Positions 22,091 through 32,665 of a stretch of DNA of 45,166 nucleotides are shown here, piece after piece. This DNA comes from Chara braunii (taxonomy: Eukaryota; Streptophyta; Charophyceae; Charales; Characeae). How positions within the stretch are numbered: position 1 is the stretch's first letter; each line of letters opens with the position of its first letter. Position numbers and translations under genes: made by a program. Location of the stretch: positions 1,416,672 to 1,461,837 of the forward strand of contig BFEA01000164.1 of assembly GCA_003427395.1 (NCBI GenBank), in the 5' to 3' direction. The notes beneath the pieces are model-generated. The model did not search any database. It worked only from the letters and a program-made list of their open reading frames with translations, and was not told where the DNA came from.

Positions 22091-22104
22091 GGCCATGATC
22101 CATC

Positions 22105-22623
22105 ATGCAAACAAGAGGCGCCGACCGTCGGATAGGAAGCTATGTCTGGGTCAAGATGTCTGAATTTTCAGAAGAAGAGGGAGTCTCTCACAAACTTCTC
22201 CCACTCTATTATGGTCCGTGGGAAGTTTTGGATGTGATTGGCGAAGATCACTTTGGCCCTTCGTACGTAGTTGATGTGCCAGCCCATTTGCACACATCCC
22301 TCGTGTTCCATGCATCGAAACTATCGCGAAGACATGATCCCTCGTGCAATCAAAGGTGGGCATGAGATAGACAAAATTAAACAGCACGTAGGGAAGGTAC
22401 GCAACAGACAGTACCAGGTTCACTGCATGTATCACCCGTTGGACGATGTGTACTGGATTTTCAAGCAGGAACTGCTACGCAGCACACCTCGCGTTATTAA
22501 AGCCTACAAGCGACAAATTGCAGCTAACACTACTCCGAAGATCTCCGCAAGGCTCACTGCAACGGAGTATTCTAGGAACTTCTTTGCCTTGCTTGCTTAC
22601 GATGCGTTTGTCGAGGACTCATA
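22105..22623 (+). pseudogene. Integrase C-terminus and chromodomain-like tail
   Basis: The first frame (22105-22365) has IGSYVWVKM, LLPLYYGPWEVLDVIG and VFHASKL, the GPF/Y module of Ty3 integrases. A frameshift at about 22320 leads to the frame ending at 22621 with HEIDKIKQH, RQYQVHCMYHPLDDVYW and a terminal helix, which aligns with chromodomains, although the usual WKG reads CMY. The UAA stop is followed within 35 bases by the purine tract. Confidence 0.75.
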
Positions 22624-22655
22624 ATGAGTTACTCGCTCGAAGGGACCTCGCTCTT

Positions 22656-22665
22656 GAGGGGGGAG
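22656..22665 (+). other. Polypurine tract
   Basis: GAGGGGGGAG, three bases before the 3' LTR start TGTGATGAC at 22669; the normal plus-strand primer position. Confidence 0.75.
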
Positions 22666-22668
22666 TAG

Positions 22669-23807
22669 TGTGATGACTTGTGCAAACATGGACTGACACA
22701 CGACTGATTTCTGAGTTTTGCCCATAGACTGAATGCCTTGCTGAGTTTCCCGCCTGCTGGTTGGGTTGAGTGTGTGTGTGGCCCGCAATGGCACTTGCTC
22801 GTTCATTGGGCCCTCAGGGCCGGTACTTACCTGTGGCCGTGACATTGAGGGATTGCAGCGGGAAAAACACTCAAGTAGCGGGTAGGCCGGTACCGCACCT
22901 TGAAGAGGTAGATGTGCGGGTACTGGAGACCGAGCAGAAGAAGACAAAAGTGGCATCTTTAGAGGCCCAATAATTGTAGGTTAGGTCTAGGCGGGTGCCA
23001 GTCCAACCAGTTTGGGTCTAGGGCCTGTACGGGCAATATGAGAGTCTGCAATGATGTTTCCCTCCGAAAGGGAGGAGGTGCCGATTGCTTGGAAGGCCGA
23101 GCGGCCTGGAAGTCACCGCCCGAAGAGGCAAGCAGGCCGCTATATCTCCCAGTTGGGCGAAGAGCCCGGCCTCATTGTTGGTGTGCAAGTTTGGCGACAC
23201 ACTGGTTGGAGCGCTGGCTGGAGCAGCGCTAGCTTGGAGCAGCGCTGCTGGGGAAGAAGCAAGGACTCGAAGGAGGAAGAAGGACAGGAAGGGGGAGGAG
23301 CACCAGGGGTACTTACCTGGCTATGGTGGCAGCCATCTTCATCACCTTGGTGTGTGCTGCAGCAGGAAGGCCCCTGCTGGGGTTGAGCTACACCAAGAAG
23401 CTTCGAGGCAGGGTCAGACATGGCGGCCTGAGCTAGAGCAGCCATAGCTGCTTTGGGTTGTTCTTTGGGCATCTGGGCAAGGCCTAGTAGTCCGCCATAG
23501 CCTCGGCCTATGAGAGTGAAGAGTGGGAGAGTCGGCCATGGCTATGGTGGACCTCAAGTGAAACCTGCAGTAGAAGAGGGATTCAGACTTTGATTCTGGT
23601 TCAGCTATTCAACATTGTATTATTAATTCTTGTGTGAATAAGAGAGGAGGAGATACGGAGGAAGAGAGAGTTGAGCGAAGAAGAAGAGCTTATATCATTT
23701 GTTTATGCTGGTGTACATCATCATCTTCTTCTTTTTTATTACTTCTTCTTCTTCTTCTAACCTTCTCTCTCCTCTCAGGTTCATTCATTTCTTTCTGCAA
23801 TTGGACA
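22669..23807 (+). repeat. 3' LTR, probably truncated
   Basis: Aligns with 14527-15704 to TTGGACA. The 45-50 bases that follow in the 5' copy up to its PBS are absent, and minus-strand element sequence starts at once. Confidence 0.85.
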
Positions 23808-23815
23808 AGACGCCG

Positions 23816-23869
23816 AATTTTGGGTCTTCCATTAACCATCTCAATTTTGGGTCTTCCATTAACCATTTC
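23816..23869 (-). repeat. 27-bp unit, two copies
   Basis: Starts at 23816 and 23843; in the minus frame it repeats WLMEDPK. It lies within 10 bases of the retroelement junction and may have formed during insertion or repair. Confidence 0.8.
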
Positions 23870-23879
23870 TCACACATCG

Positions 23880-24129
23880 AATATTCAGAGGAATAGTAGC
23901 GACGAGACGCCTGGGTACTATCTGGTAGCTGGAGGGTAAGAGAGTAGCGGAGGTCGGGGACCGTCTGATTGAATAAGGGCTGCGTCTTATTATCTCCGAG
24001 GGTAATAGAGATAGGAGAGCGAGACTCCGAGGTAGCTAAACGAGCTTCCTCAACCAGGCAAGGGTGAACGAAATCTCCTTTGTGAGTCGGAGTCCCATAA
24101 GGCACGGTACACCCTTGTAAATGTCCCAA
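23880..24129 (-). pseudogene. Protease remnant
   Basis: The minus frame carries PCLVEEARLA, SPISITLGDN and VPDLRYSLTLQL, which fits the middle of a Ty3 protease (the 'LADG...F.L' segment). The expected D-S/T-G-A active site would be around 24085-24100, where YGTPTH is read, so the catalytic Asp appears lost. The final 'G-x-x-W-L' half is missing because the plus-strand element follows. The assignment rests on position and weak similarity. Confidence 0.45.
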
Positions 24130-24497
24130 GGCGAATGAGAATGATAGAGAGGGTGCAATTAGGGTCTGAGAGTAGAGCCAGAAGACGACGCAAGATGTGT
24201 ATGGGTCTCGTAAGCCACTGTTGACGAGCCTAAAGAATGCTCATATCGAGGAGAGATGACACAACATTATCGGGAGTCACCAACTGAGCACTACAACGAG
24301 TTGTGCGAGTACCATGACATGTTGGAAGTCTCGGAGGGGAAGGACTATATACAACGGTCTGTTGTGGGGCAGACGGTACCTCAACAAATGGTGGGGTAGA
24401 GGGAACTGCGTTTGTCGAGTCCTAAGGAATCTTTGGTATGGTAGCCAAAGGGGCGGACCGCGACTCAGTGGTCGGGAAGCCGGCTACAAATGAGGCC

Positions 24498-24670
24498 TTA
24501 GCAGTATACTGCACAGTGGCTAGGTAGATAGTGCGGGCTGGGGGGTGCCATGGGGTGACTGCGATCGACGTTGATGAGAGATGTCGGCATAGTTATGATC
24601 AAGGGTGGCATGGTATGCGCACCGCAAGGAGGTGTGTTCATCCTGGTGGCAATGAATGCAACCGTGACAG
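24498..24670 (-). pseudogene. Gag C-terminus with CCHC zinc knuckle
   Basis: At 24619-24660 the minus strand encodes CIHCHQDEHTSLRC, a perfect C-x2-C-x4-H-x4-C knuckle, the RNA-binding signature of Gag nucleocapsids. It is in a frame without a long ORF, which is why it is easily missed. A basic, His/Pro-rich stretch follows. Confidence 0.75.
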
Positions 24671-25372
24671 GCCTCAACGATGGTACGCTCCTTAGGGGAT
24701 AGGGCTTCACGTGGAGGGACAAAACCCTACAGTAGGTCCACCTGCGGAACAACGAACATGCGGGCGCCAGATTGTGCCGACCTGTTGTAAGCATGACCCG
24801 TAGTGGACATAGCCTTTCGCAAGTGATCACTAAGGGTCACGTCCTCGTCATCCAGATGGTACTAGATAATGTCCTTGAGCTCGATATCCTCCGGGGTATC
24901 CCTAAGGGTAAGGTCGAGCTCGGTCGTAGCGTCGTCTCCATACTCGAGCGCATTTTAGCGCCCAGACAATGGTGCTCTGAGTTGAGGCATCCGGAGAAAA
25001 CGACCAGCAAACGAGGAGCGGCCTCGAAGGCGGTACGCTCCTTAGGGGATAAGGTTCCACGCAGAGGGACAAAACCCCGCAGGAGGTCCACCTGCGGAAC
25101 AACGAACGTGCGGGCGTCAAGTTGTGCAGCCTGCTGTAAGCACGACCCATAGCGAGCATTAGCCATCCGCAAGCGATCATTGAGAGGGATGTCCTCGTCA
25201 TCCAAATGGTATTGGATAACGTTCCTGAGCTCGATATACTCTAGGGTATCTTTATGGGTAGGGTCGACCTCGGTCGTAGCATCGTCGTTGTACTCGAGCG
25301 CATTGTAGCGCCGAGAATGGTGCTCCAGGTAGAGCCGGGCGACGAAAACGACCAGCAAAGGAGGAGCCGCCT
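24671..25372 (-). repeat. Two-copy tandem duplication, 350-bp unit, in gag tail
   Basis: The units start at about 24671 and 25021 (GTACGCTCCTTAGGGGATA at 24683 and 25033). They differ by scattered substitutions. 350 is not a multiple of 3, so the duplication itself shifts the reading frame between the gag core and the zinc knuckle. One unit encodes helical, acidic sequence (LEYIELRNVIQYHLDDEDIP). Confidence 0.85.
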
Positions 25373-26252
25373 GGAGTGGTGTCGCGAGACTGGGTGGTGG
25401 CGGCAAACCGCGAAAAGGACAGGACGGTAGAAAGAAGATCGCACATCCTTTGATACCGACGAGCAGCCTCATAAACCTGCTCCGTTGAGAAAAATGCCCG
25501 CCTCCATGGCTTCAGCTGGTAGTTAATCGAAAGACTAACAATAAACCGGTCGATAAGGGTGATCTCTCGGAGGAACGCCTTGTCACAATCAAGGTGGAAC
25601 ACCCGGATGTGAGGCGCCAGGTCGGTCGGTGCAGTGGATCTGGACCATCGGGTTTGGGTGACTTGATCGAAGGTGTCGGTCGCATCATTCCAAACGCCAA
25701 AGCGGTCGTGAAGGAAGGTCGTGAAGTCCGCAAACATGGGTACCTGACCCGTGTGAGTGTGATGAACATAATAGCTCTGCCACGCAGTGGAAGGGCTGCC
25801 TCGCAACTTGGTTGCAAGCACATTGCACCACATCTCGTGAGGAATACTTGTCAGCAATGTGTGCGTGGCCATCTGCAACCACTGCGAAATGCGGAATATG
25901 CCATTGTGTGCGGATATGTCCGAGACACGCACAAGCGGGGGTGCGTTGTGGTGATGGCGAGGAGAGAGAGGCTGCAGTGCCTGCGCTGCGACATTAAAAG
26001 TTGGAGTCGGTGCAGGGGTAGGATGTGGGTCGTGGCTGCCGGTGGAAGGACCAGGTGGAGGCAACGACTGCGGGTAGCTGTGAGGGAGTGGTAAGGTAAT
26101 AAGGGAGGGGAGGTGGAACAACTCGAGGGAAACGAGCTTGCATAATAGAGGCCGAAGAAGCGGCGAAAGAGGAAGTGTGAGGAGTATGTGAAGGGCGTGG
26201 TTGTCCTAGAGTAAGAATCTTTGTAGAGGGAGTCATTGTACCTTGGCTTCAT
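25252..26252 (-). pseudogene. Gag capsid region
   Basis: The open frame 25252-26121 has a retrotransposon gag core: FRISQWLQMATHTLL, LRGSPSTAWQSYY, MFADFTTFLHDRFG, a D..DQV..T segment, LREITLIDRFIVSLS and STEQVYEAARRYQ. It is preceded by a Pro/Ser-rich N-terminus that switches frame near 26120 (an upstream frame starts at ATG 26250-26252). Past 25372 the frame runs into the 350-bp duplication and is shifted. Gag forms the particle shell around element RNA. Confidence 0.75.
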
Positions 26253-26265
26253 GAGGTGATTAGGG

Positions 26266-26288
26266 AAAAAAAAAAAAAAAAAAAAAAA
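26266..26288 (+). repeat. Run of 23 A
   Basis: Homopolymer just upstream (minus sense) of the gag start; length is probably approximate. Confidence 0.9.
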
Positions 26289-27189
26289 GAGCTTTGTGCG
26301 GTTAGGACCACCAGATGGATAGTATTCGGATTGCCTCGATTATCTCACTATCATGCCTCAACATTGAGGGGTAATTATGTGCGTCGACACGAATATTAAC
26401 GCACACGTTGGTCGGGGCACGAATCTGTCACGGATAGGAGAGAGGTTTTCGGGTATGAGCAAATGACAAGTCATGGGAAGCGGTCGGGGCTTTCCGCTCG
26501 CATAATGAGCCATTAGTTCTACCGTTCCAGGAGTTATCCAAAGGTAATACAATGAAACCAAGGGCAAAGACAAAAAGAGAAAGTACATCTTTGAGCTAAT
26601 CATTGGGCATTAATGATTAGCCAACCTACATCATGCGACTACATACTGGAGTTGCGCCAAGGGCGGGTGTTCTGACTAAGTTAGGATTCCTTTTCAATCG
26701 GCCGCGGCGTGGCTCAGGGATCTCACATAAGGGTCTTGTCCGTATGTCTCAATTAGTAGATCTACAACGGGTACAAAATCACTGAGCTGTGTCGAGGGAT
26801 CAACCCAAATAGGAAATCACATTGACACTGTTCTCTTAGCAGTTGCCCCCCTCGTAAGGAAGACTTTTGGCATACCGATTCATCAAGTTAAGTCTGGGTG
26901 AATCCGATTCAACATCGTATTGATATTCCCTTGCCATGTTGATATGACTAAGTATATGAATACATGGATTGTTTTTGAATTGTTTTTGCCACAACGACAT
27001 TGGTTGGCCGACATTGTGATTATCTGAAAACGTTAAAAGTTAACTTGTGGTATATGTGTGCATTCCTATTGACATGAATGTTATGTTGTAATGGCTTTTT
27101 GTGAGTTATGTGTAAGGGATAGGATTACTTGTGGGTTTCACGTTTGGCTGAGACCGTCCTAGTTGACCGGCGTATGCTCCCAGCTTAGG
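26289..27189. other. No recognisable gene
   Basis: No long ORF and no similarity inside the window. The leader and 5' LTR of the minus-strand element would be expected near here but I see no PBS. Confidence 0.45.
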
Positions 27190-27550
27190 AGATCAACGCC
27201 CTGAGAACGAGCGACGTTTGGGTTCAGATGGCGTTTTACCCATCCGTACTTATGCCATAGCAAACCGAGCAAACGCCCTCGGCTGACCTGCCTCTACAAT
27301 TACATTTAGGAGCTTCTGCACGTGGATCGGTAGCTTGGTTGGGATACACCACTAAAGGTGGTGACAACCCCTAAGGGAAATGTAAGTGTGCGCTGCGAAA
27401 TCCTATCGTGCCGCGTCCTGTTCGACAACTTATGGGGTTATTACGCGTTGTCCCCTAGTTGTCTCTTGCTTTGTTTTACTCATGTGTGACATGGTCAGGA
27501 GGGCTCTCGCCTCTTGCGAAAAAGACGAGAGCCGATGCGCTCGAGAACGC
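27190..27550 (-). repeat. Inverted-repeat arm, left
   Basis: Divergent inverse copy of 32244-32665. Shared blocks (inverted) include GAGCGCATCGGCTC, GAGCCCTC, CAAGAGACAACT, the CCTWAGGGG..TGTCACCACC block, and CAGCCGAGGGCGTTTGCTCG (27266-27285 on plus), the best conserved stretch. Confidence 0.75.
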
Positions 27551-27848
27551 CACGTGGTGCGATTCTGCAACTTAAGCCCTTCCCCCAGCTCCCGCACGAC
27601 TTTCCCCTAACCCTTCCCGGTTCCCCCTCCACCTGTACTGTGGCACATACGCTCATCAATCCTTTGATCCCCCACTGTGTTGTTGTGGTTTGTGCTGCCC
27701 TTCTCTCCCCTCCTTTCCCCAGTTCTCACGTGCCCCTTCTTCATTCCTATTCTTTCTTCTTTGCTCCCCAGGCCCCCCCTTCGCTTTGTGCCATCAACCC
27801 TCAGCCCCACTTCCCCCTAACCCTCCCTCTTCCTTGTTGCCCTCTCTT

Positions 27849-27880
<32 letters not shown>

Positions 27881-27982
27881 TCACACACTTAAACCCAGAG
27901 AGACATATGCAAAAAAAAAAAAAATAGAAAGCAAAAAAAAATGCTATGTCGCGTCTTTAACATGCCCCCACCCTCCTGCGTC

Positions 27983-28018
27983 TTGCCCCTAACCTTGCCC
28001 CTAACCTTGCCCCTAACC
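27983..28018 (+). repeat. TTGCCCCTAACC x3
   Basis: Three perfect 12-bp copies. CCCTAACC also occurs singly near 27605 and 27816. Resembles telomeric repeat variants but is too short to infer that. Confidence 0.8.
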
Positions 28019-28036
28019 TACCCACCTTTCCCCTTC

Positions 28037-28040
<4 letters not shown>

Positions 28041-28115
<75 letters not shown>

Positions 28116-28426
28116 NNNNNNNNNNNNNNNNNNNNNNNNNNNNNNNNNNNNNNNNNNNNNNNNNNNNNNNNNNNNNNNNNNNNNNNNNNNNNNNNNNNNN
28201 NNNNNNNNNNNNNNNNNNNNNNNNNNNNNNNNNNNNNNNNNNNNNNNNNNNNNNNNNNNNNNNNNNNNNNNNNNNNNNNNNNNNNNNNNNNNNNNNNNNN
28301 NNNNNNNNNNNNNNNNNNNNNNNNNNNNNNNNNNNNNNNNNNNNNNNNNNNNNNNNNNNNNNNNNNNNNNNNNNNNNNNNNNNNNNNNNNNNNNNNNNNN
28401 NNNNNNNNNNNNNNNNNNNNNNNNNN

Positions 28427-28512
<86 letters not shown>
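28041..28512 (+). repeat. (CT)n microsatellite containing a 311-N gap
   Basis: Pure CT from 28041-28115, N 28116-28426, then pure TC from 28427-28512. The assembly evidently could not span the repeat. A smaller (CT)n-(CG)n tract lies at 27850-27880. Poly-RE and poly-SL frames here are artefacts. Confidence 0.95.
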
Positions 28513-28514
<2 letters not shown>

Positions 28515-28639
28515 GTGCGCGAGCGCTCGCGATTGTTTGAACTAAAAAAAAAGCAAGACTCTGCAAGACTTTTTCGTTGGACTGTCACTAACTCATTAAG
28601 AGGTTGATCCCCGACAATCTGCCCACGATGTAGTAGATT

Positions 28640-28870
28640 GTGTGTGTGCACATATGTGTGTGCGTCTGCTCGTGTACTTGCGTGGGCGGGCGGGCTTCCA
28701 TGTGAGTGTGTGTTGTCTCACTTGTGCGCTATACACCGCGTCCATGCCAGTGTGTGTGCATGTGTCTGTGCGTGTGCTTGTGCAAGTGGGTGGGTGGGCG
28801 TCCATGTGAGTGATCTTGTCTCACCCGTGCACTATACACCGCTCCCATCCCAATGTGTGTTGCCTCGTTA
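28640..28870 (+). repeat. Two-copy tandem duplication, 104-bp unit
   Basis: TCCATGTGAGTG at 28697 and 28801, each followed by TTGTCTCAC and a TATACACCGC block; GT-rich between. Confidence 0.75.
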
Positions 28871-28989
28871 GTCGTGCTGCGCCAAACATATGCGTAGGAA
28901 AAGCGACGAAAAGTTGCGCCTTGGAACCGGTTTTTCCCTAGGCAGGACAACCCCAACTTTTAATCTCAATCGTTGGCCAACTGGTACCG

Positions 28990-29145
28990 GGTCGACGACC
29001 CAGATTGCCGCACGATCTTAAAACCTTAAAAATTGTGCATCGATCCTGGCCGTGGCCAGGAAGGACCGTAGACAACCTAGATCGCCGGGCGATCTTAAAA
29101 TCATAAGATTGCATAACAATCCTGGCCGTCGGCCCGGTAAGATGC
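28990..29145 (+). repeat. Two-copy tandem duplication, 77-bp unit, diverged
   Basis: CAGATTGCCG..CGATCTTAAAA at 29001 and TAGATCGCCG..CGATCTTAAAA at 29078, both running to ATCCTGGCCG. Confidence 0.7.
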
Positions 29146-29746
29146 GTACGGCCCGAATACCAGATTTCTCATGTCAGCGATTTCTATAAGTGTAGGGATC
29201 TCCTGTTGTAAAGCAGCCCCCTACCTAGGGGGGTGAAGTGCTGCCACGTGGCACTCTAATGGCCATGGGGATGGAGAGAGGAGAGAGAGGGGAAATCCTT
29301 TTTCGCCAAAAACTTATGATTCTTTGGGCGGATTTGGCAAAAAAGGACTTGTTGGCTGCTTCGAACGAGATATGCCATTGTATCAGACGCGACCTTTAGT
29401 AATAACGATGGTTGAAAAACGAGCGCGTGCAGTTTTGGACCTTAAAAAAAAAAACGATCTTTAAATGATCATAGCTCCAAAATTAACACACAAAATTTCA
29501 CATTCTATGGCTCGTTGGAACCGGCTCATCGAGAGCTTTCCAAAAAGCCAAAGATTAATAAATTTTCAACATTGGATGTAGAAGTTGGGATGAAAAATAG
29601 GCGTCGGTGTCATAATAAAAATGAAGTGGCGAGTTTTTATGCTCAAGCCACGTGGGAGATGGAGGGGGTGGGTAAGAAAGGGGAGCACGGAAGAAAGCAT
29701 GATTTGATACAAGTGTGACGGTCGCGTCGGGATGGCGGTCTGTCAG

Positions 29747-30055
29747 TCTCGAGATGAAGAGGTGAGGAAGGGGGAGATGGAGATGGACCTCGAAGGGACA
29801 GCGCAGCTCCGACGCAGACTCAACACGCACGTACTCCGAACTGTGCAAATGAAGAATGAATGAAAATGCAAAGTGCAACTGGGGTATACCCCCATCGGAC
29901 TGACTGGAGTGGACTGGTACATAGAGTGGTACCGGGCGGGACTGGAGCGGACTGAATATCCATGTGGCCTCTGAGATCAGTCCAACTCCTTGGTCCCACA
30001 AGCCGAATAGGCAAATAGGCCTGGCTATAGGCCAGGGTAGCTAGAGGCCCGCTGC
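29747..30055 (+). repeat. Dispersed repeat, copy 2 (first copy at 8510)
   Basis: Same orientation and order of blocks as 8510-8832, with more substitutions and a few small indels. Confidence 0.7.
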
Positions 30056-30437
30056 AATAGACTTGCCAAGGGGTGGGGATGGACATTAAGCATGGGCTCG
30101 AGTGACAGTCAATCCTTCTCATGGGAAGCACTCAATGTTGTCAGAGTTCCTCGGGTCGTTACGTATGGAAGCATGTTGATGAGTTGTGTGGGTTTTTACC
30201 TTGCCAATGGAATAGGAATCAGACTGCTGCTCCCCAGAATGGGAGCCTAGTTTTCTCACAGGAAAAAAAAGGAATGGACAGGGACAAAGGTTGGTTTTCC
30301 CAGGGATCTGGTGAGGATCTTAGACACTTGGTAAGGATCCCAGGGAGCCGATAAGGATATTCCCATAACTTGGGCAGACATGGAGGTCCAGTAGTCGAGC
30401 AGTCGAGTCATGATTGTGTCGGTCTGTGAACAGTCAA

Positions 30438-30503
30438 GACTAGGTTTAGTTATGGGTCCAGACGATAGAGTTTGCAATGATGTTCCTTCGAAAAGGAGGG
30501 AGC
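30438..30503 (+). repeat. Fragment resembling the 14.5/22.7 kb LTR
   Basis: AGAGTTTGCAATGATGTTCC followed by TTCGAAAAGGAGGG matches the LTR segment near 14980-15014 (GAGTCTGCAATGATGTTTCC, CTCCGAAAGGGAGG), preceded in both by a GGTCTAG/GGTCCAG-type sequence. Weaker resemblance may extend to about 30720. Possibly a diverged solo LTR. Confidence 0.4.
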
Positions 30504-30520
30504 ATGTAGATCGGGTGCAC

Positions 30521-31496
30521 CACCCGGCAGGGCCAGGAGTAGGCTGAGTTGGGAGGCAGGAGGCCAGAGGCAAGAGTACACCATTATCTCAACGAGTTTT
30601 GAATACTCATCTAGCGGCCGTGCCGCTGCCCGCCCTGTGGGAGAGGGAGTCGGTTTACTAGGTTGAAGGAGGACGTGAGGGTGAGGAGGAAGACTTCCAT
30701 GGCTATGGAGTATGTGCAGTAGTGGGAGGGGGAAGGCCTAGGCTATCGAGGTAGGTGGGAGGGGAGAGTAATGGTAGAGGAGGAATGAGGGAACTGGCAG
30801 AGAGACTTGCATTTGGCTATGATTGACTCCACTTCCACCTCCTTGGTTGGCTCGCAATGCAAACCACCGTGGCATTTTCAACTAATGCATCTGGAAGGCC
30901 CCTGCTGGTAGGTTGGACACCATCCAGGATAATGGGTATGCGGAGATGGGATAGGATTGGTGGTAATGTGTTGTCTGCATACCCGTGCTCGACATTGATG
31001 CCATACCCTACGATGAGGAGAGGGGAGAGAAAGAGCGAAAGGAGAGTTCTTTCAGTGTTGGAGGTAAGGGGGATCATTCGGACATTCTTGTTCATTATTT
31101 CACTTCTTTTAGGAATCTTAAGATTGCTGTATTTGATTCATAATTAAGAGAATGTGCTGACTGTGTGAGGAAGATGATGATGGCTGCAGAAATTGTGGCG
31201 CGTAAGGTGGCACAAAGTGGAGGGAAGGTTCTGTTTTTCTGGTGCCTCGAGGGACTCGCCATCAACTTTATCAGAGGGGTCAAGTGCAATGGAACTGTTG
31301 TGGTGGCGTGGCGAGCGACGAGGTCCGCGATGCTTTTTTAAAAATATTTGGTGTTGTTCGACTTTGTGAGGTGGAGTGGAGGTGCGACATTGGCCTGCGT
31401 GTTGAACCTATATTTGGACCATTGACTTTGGTCTAGTGGGACCTTTTGGACCAGCGGGACACATGAGCGGGACTGGTGGTGCTGGTTGAGCTGGTC

Positions 31497-31531
<35 letters not shown>

Positions 31532-32243
31532 TCCCTCTCTGCCTACGGTTTACCGGGCAGTTCTATTTGACGATATATATATAAAGCGTGGTGAGAACGG
31601 TTCTGACGGGCGAAATAGTGCGGGACCACTTGGGACCATTCGGGACTAGTTGGGACTTGTGTGGGACCGACATTTTTTGGGACGTGTGTGGCTTGTTGTA
31701 CACGATTTTGCATGTGCCGCGTGAGGGGTGCCCAGACAAGGGGTGGGTTGAGACAATTTGGGCAACTCGAGACTTGGGTTTGAGGTTGCGTTTTCTTCGC
31801 TCGGTGCCGTCAGTTAGTCTCCATGACACTTCGGCGCCTCGTTACTCCAGGTCAGTGGTTGACTCGGATCCCTCTCACACCTTGTGTGCTCCCTCAAGTT
31901 GTTTGACCCTTCTCTTTTTTTTGGGTGTTCATGGAAAGGTCAAATGGAAAAAAAAGTTTGTTGGGACTCGTTTGTATGGGACAATTGGTCTGACTTGAGT
32001 GGGGTTTTCCGATTAAACCTACTGAATGTCTTGTTTGCTTGGCACGCAGGTAGGTAAAAGGGAAGCTCGAGTCCCGTAGAATGTGATTATGAGAAAGTGA
32101 ATGCTTTCCTACCCTTTTTCTTTGTTGTTTTTAATTACTGGCCAAAAGAACCACGACGACGAGAAGGAAGAAAAGGGATGAACAAACTTAGCTTGGCCCT
32201 TAGGTACTGTTTTTCTATCCCGAAGGCCCTCTTGATTTGATCC
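30521..32243. other. No recognisable gene
   Basis: Short ORFs only. The single feature is the (TA)n tract at 31501-31530. Confidence 0.45.
31501..31530 (+). repeat. (TA)15 microsatellite
   Basis: Thirty bases of pure TA; a shorter ATATATATATA recurs at about 31573. Confidence 0.95.
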
Positions 32244-32665
32244 CGTTGTCGAGCGCATCGGCTCCCGCCTTTTTTGCAAAGCGTGGGAGCCCTCGCGACC
32301 ATGCCACACAGGAGTTAAACCAAACAAAACAAGAGACAACTTGTGAACGATACTTAACAACCCCGCGAACTGTCGAGGTAGTCGCGGTAGCGTCGTTCCG
32401 TCGCCGTTCTAGCCGGGTGCGCCAGCAGAACATCCCACGGTCCCCTACGACAGGATATTCCCGCGGGGCATATGCTTTCCCTAAGGGGCTGTCACCACCC
32501 TTTGGGGCGTATCCCTACCGAGCTACTAACCCACGTGCGAAAGCTTTTATATGCAGTCGCAGAGGTCGATCAGCCGAGGGCGTTTGCTCGTCTCGCTGCA
32601 GTATAGGAAACACTTGGTTAAACGCCGAGTGGGCCCGAACGTCACCCGTTGTCGAAGGGCGCGGT
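32244..32665 (+). repeat. Inverted-repeat arm, right
   Basis: Partner of 27190-27550. It is longer because it contains about 60 extra bases near 32385-32450 (CGTCGCCGTTCTAGCC region). No terminal motif or target duplication could be defined. Confidence 0.75.

Larger units (their letters stand above)
14527..23807 (+). mobile_element. Ty3/gypsy chromovirus-like element with both LTRs
   Basis: About 9.3 kb. Two clearly homologous LTRs (14527-15704 and 22669-23807, both starting TGTGATGAC), a tRNA-iMet PBS at 15757, gag, protease, RT-RNase H, integrase, a chromodomain-like C-terminus and a purine tract (22656-22665) directly before the 3' LTR. Gag, protease, RT, integrase and the C-terminus lie in shifting frames, and key residues are missing, so it is dead. 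The LTRs differ by many substitutions and several indels, so the insertion is not recent. No 5-bp target duplication was found (GCCTG left, AGACG right). The 3' end may be truncated. Confidence 0.9.
23808..26252 (-). mobile_element. Ty3/gypsy element, 5' (gag-protease) half
   Basis: Minus-strand order from 26252 down: gag, internally duplicated gag tail, CCHC zinc knuckle, protease remnant, then the junction with the plus-strand element. No RT follows in this sense before 23808. RT and later domains resume at 14.1 kb on the same strand beyond the plus-strand insertion. The element's 5' LTR above 26252 was not recognised. Confidence 0.75.

Noticed and set aside
19946-22623. Endogenous pararetrovirus (caulimovirus) instead of Ty3 element
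   Set aside because: An integrase, LTRs and a PPT directly before the 3' LTR are present; no movement protein is seen.
22770-23472. ORFs of 60-120 residues repeated at 14719-15362
   Set aside because: Repetition is due to the two LTRs; the same frames are not conserved between copies and have no domain.
27605-28018. Telomeric tract from repeated CCCTAACC
   Set aside because: Three 12-bp units plus single scattered motifs; neither a canonical array nor at a sequence end.
28013-28651. Long ORFs encoding poly-RE and poly-SL on both strands
   Set aside because: Direct translation of a (CT)n microsatellite and N bases; not genes.
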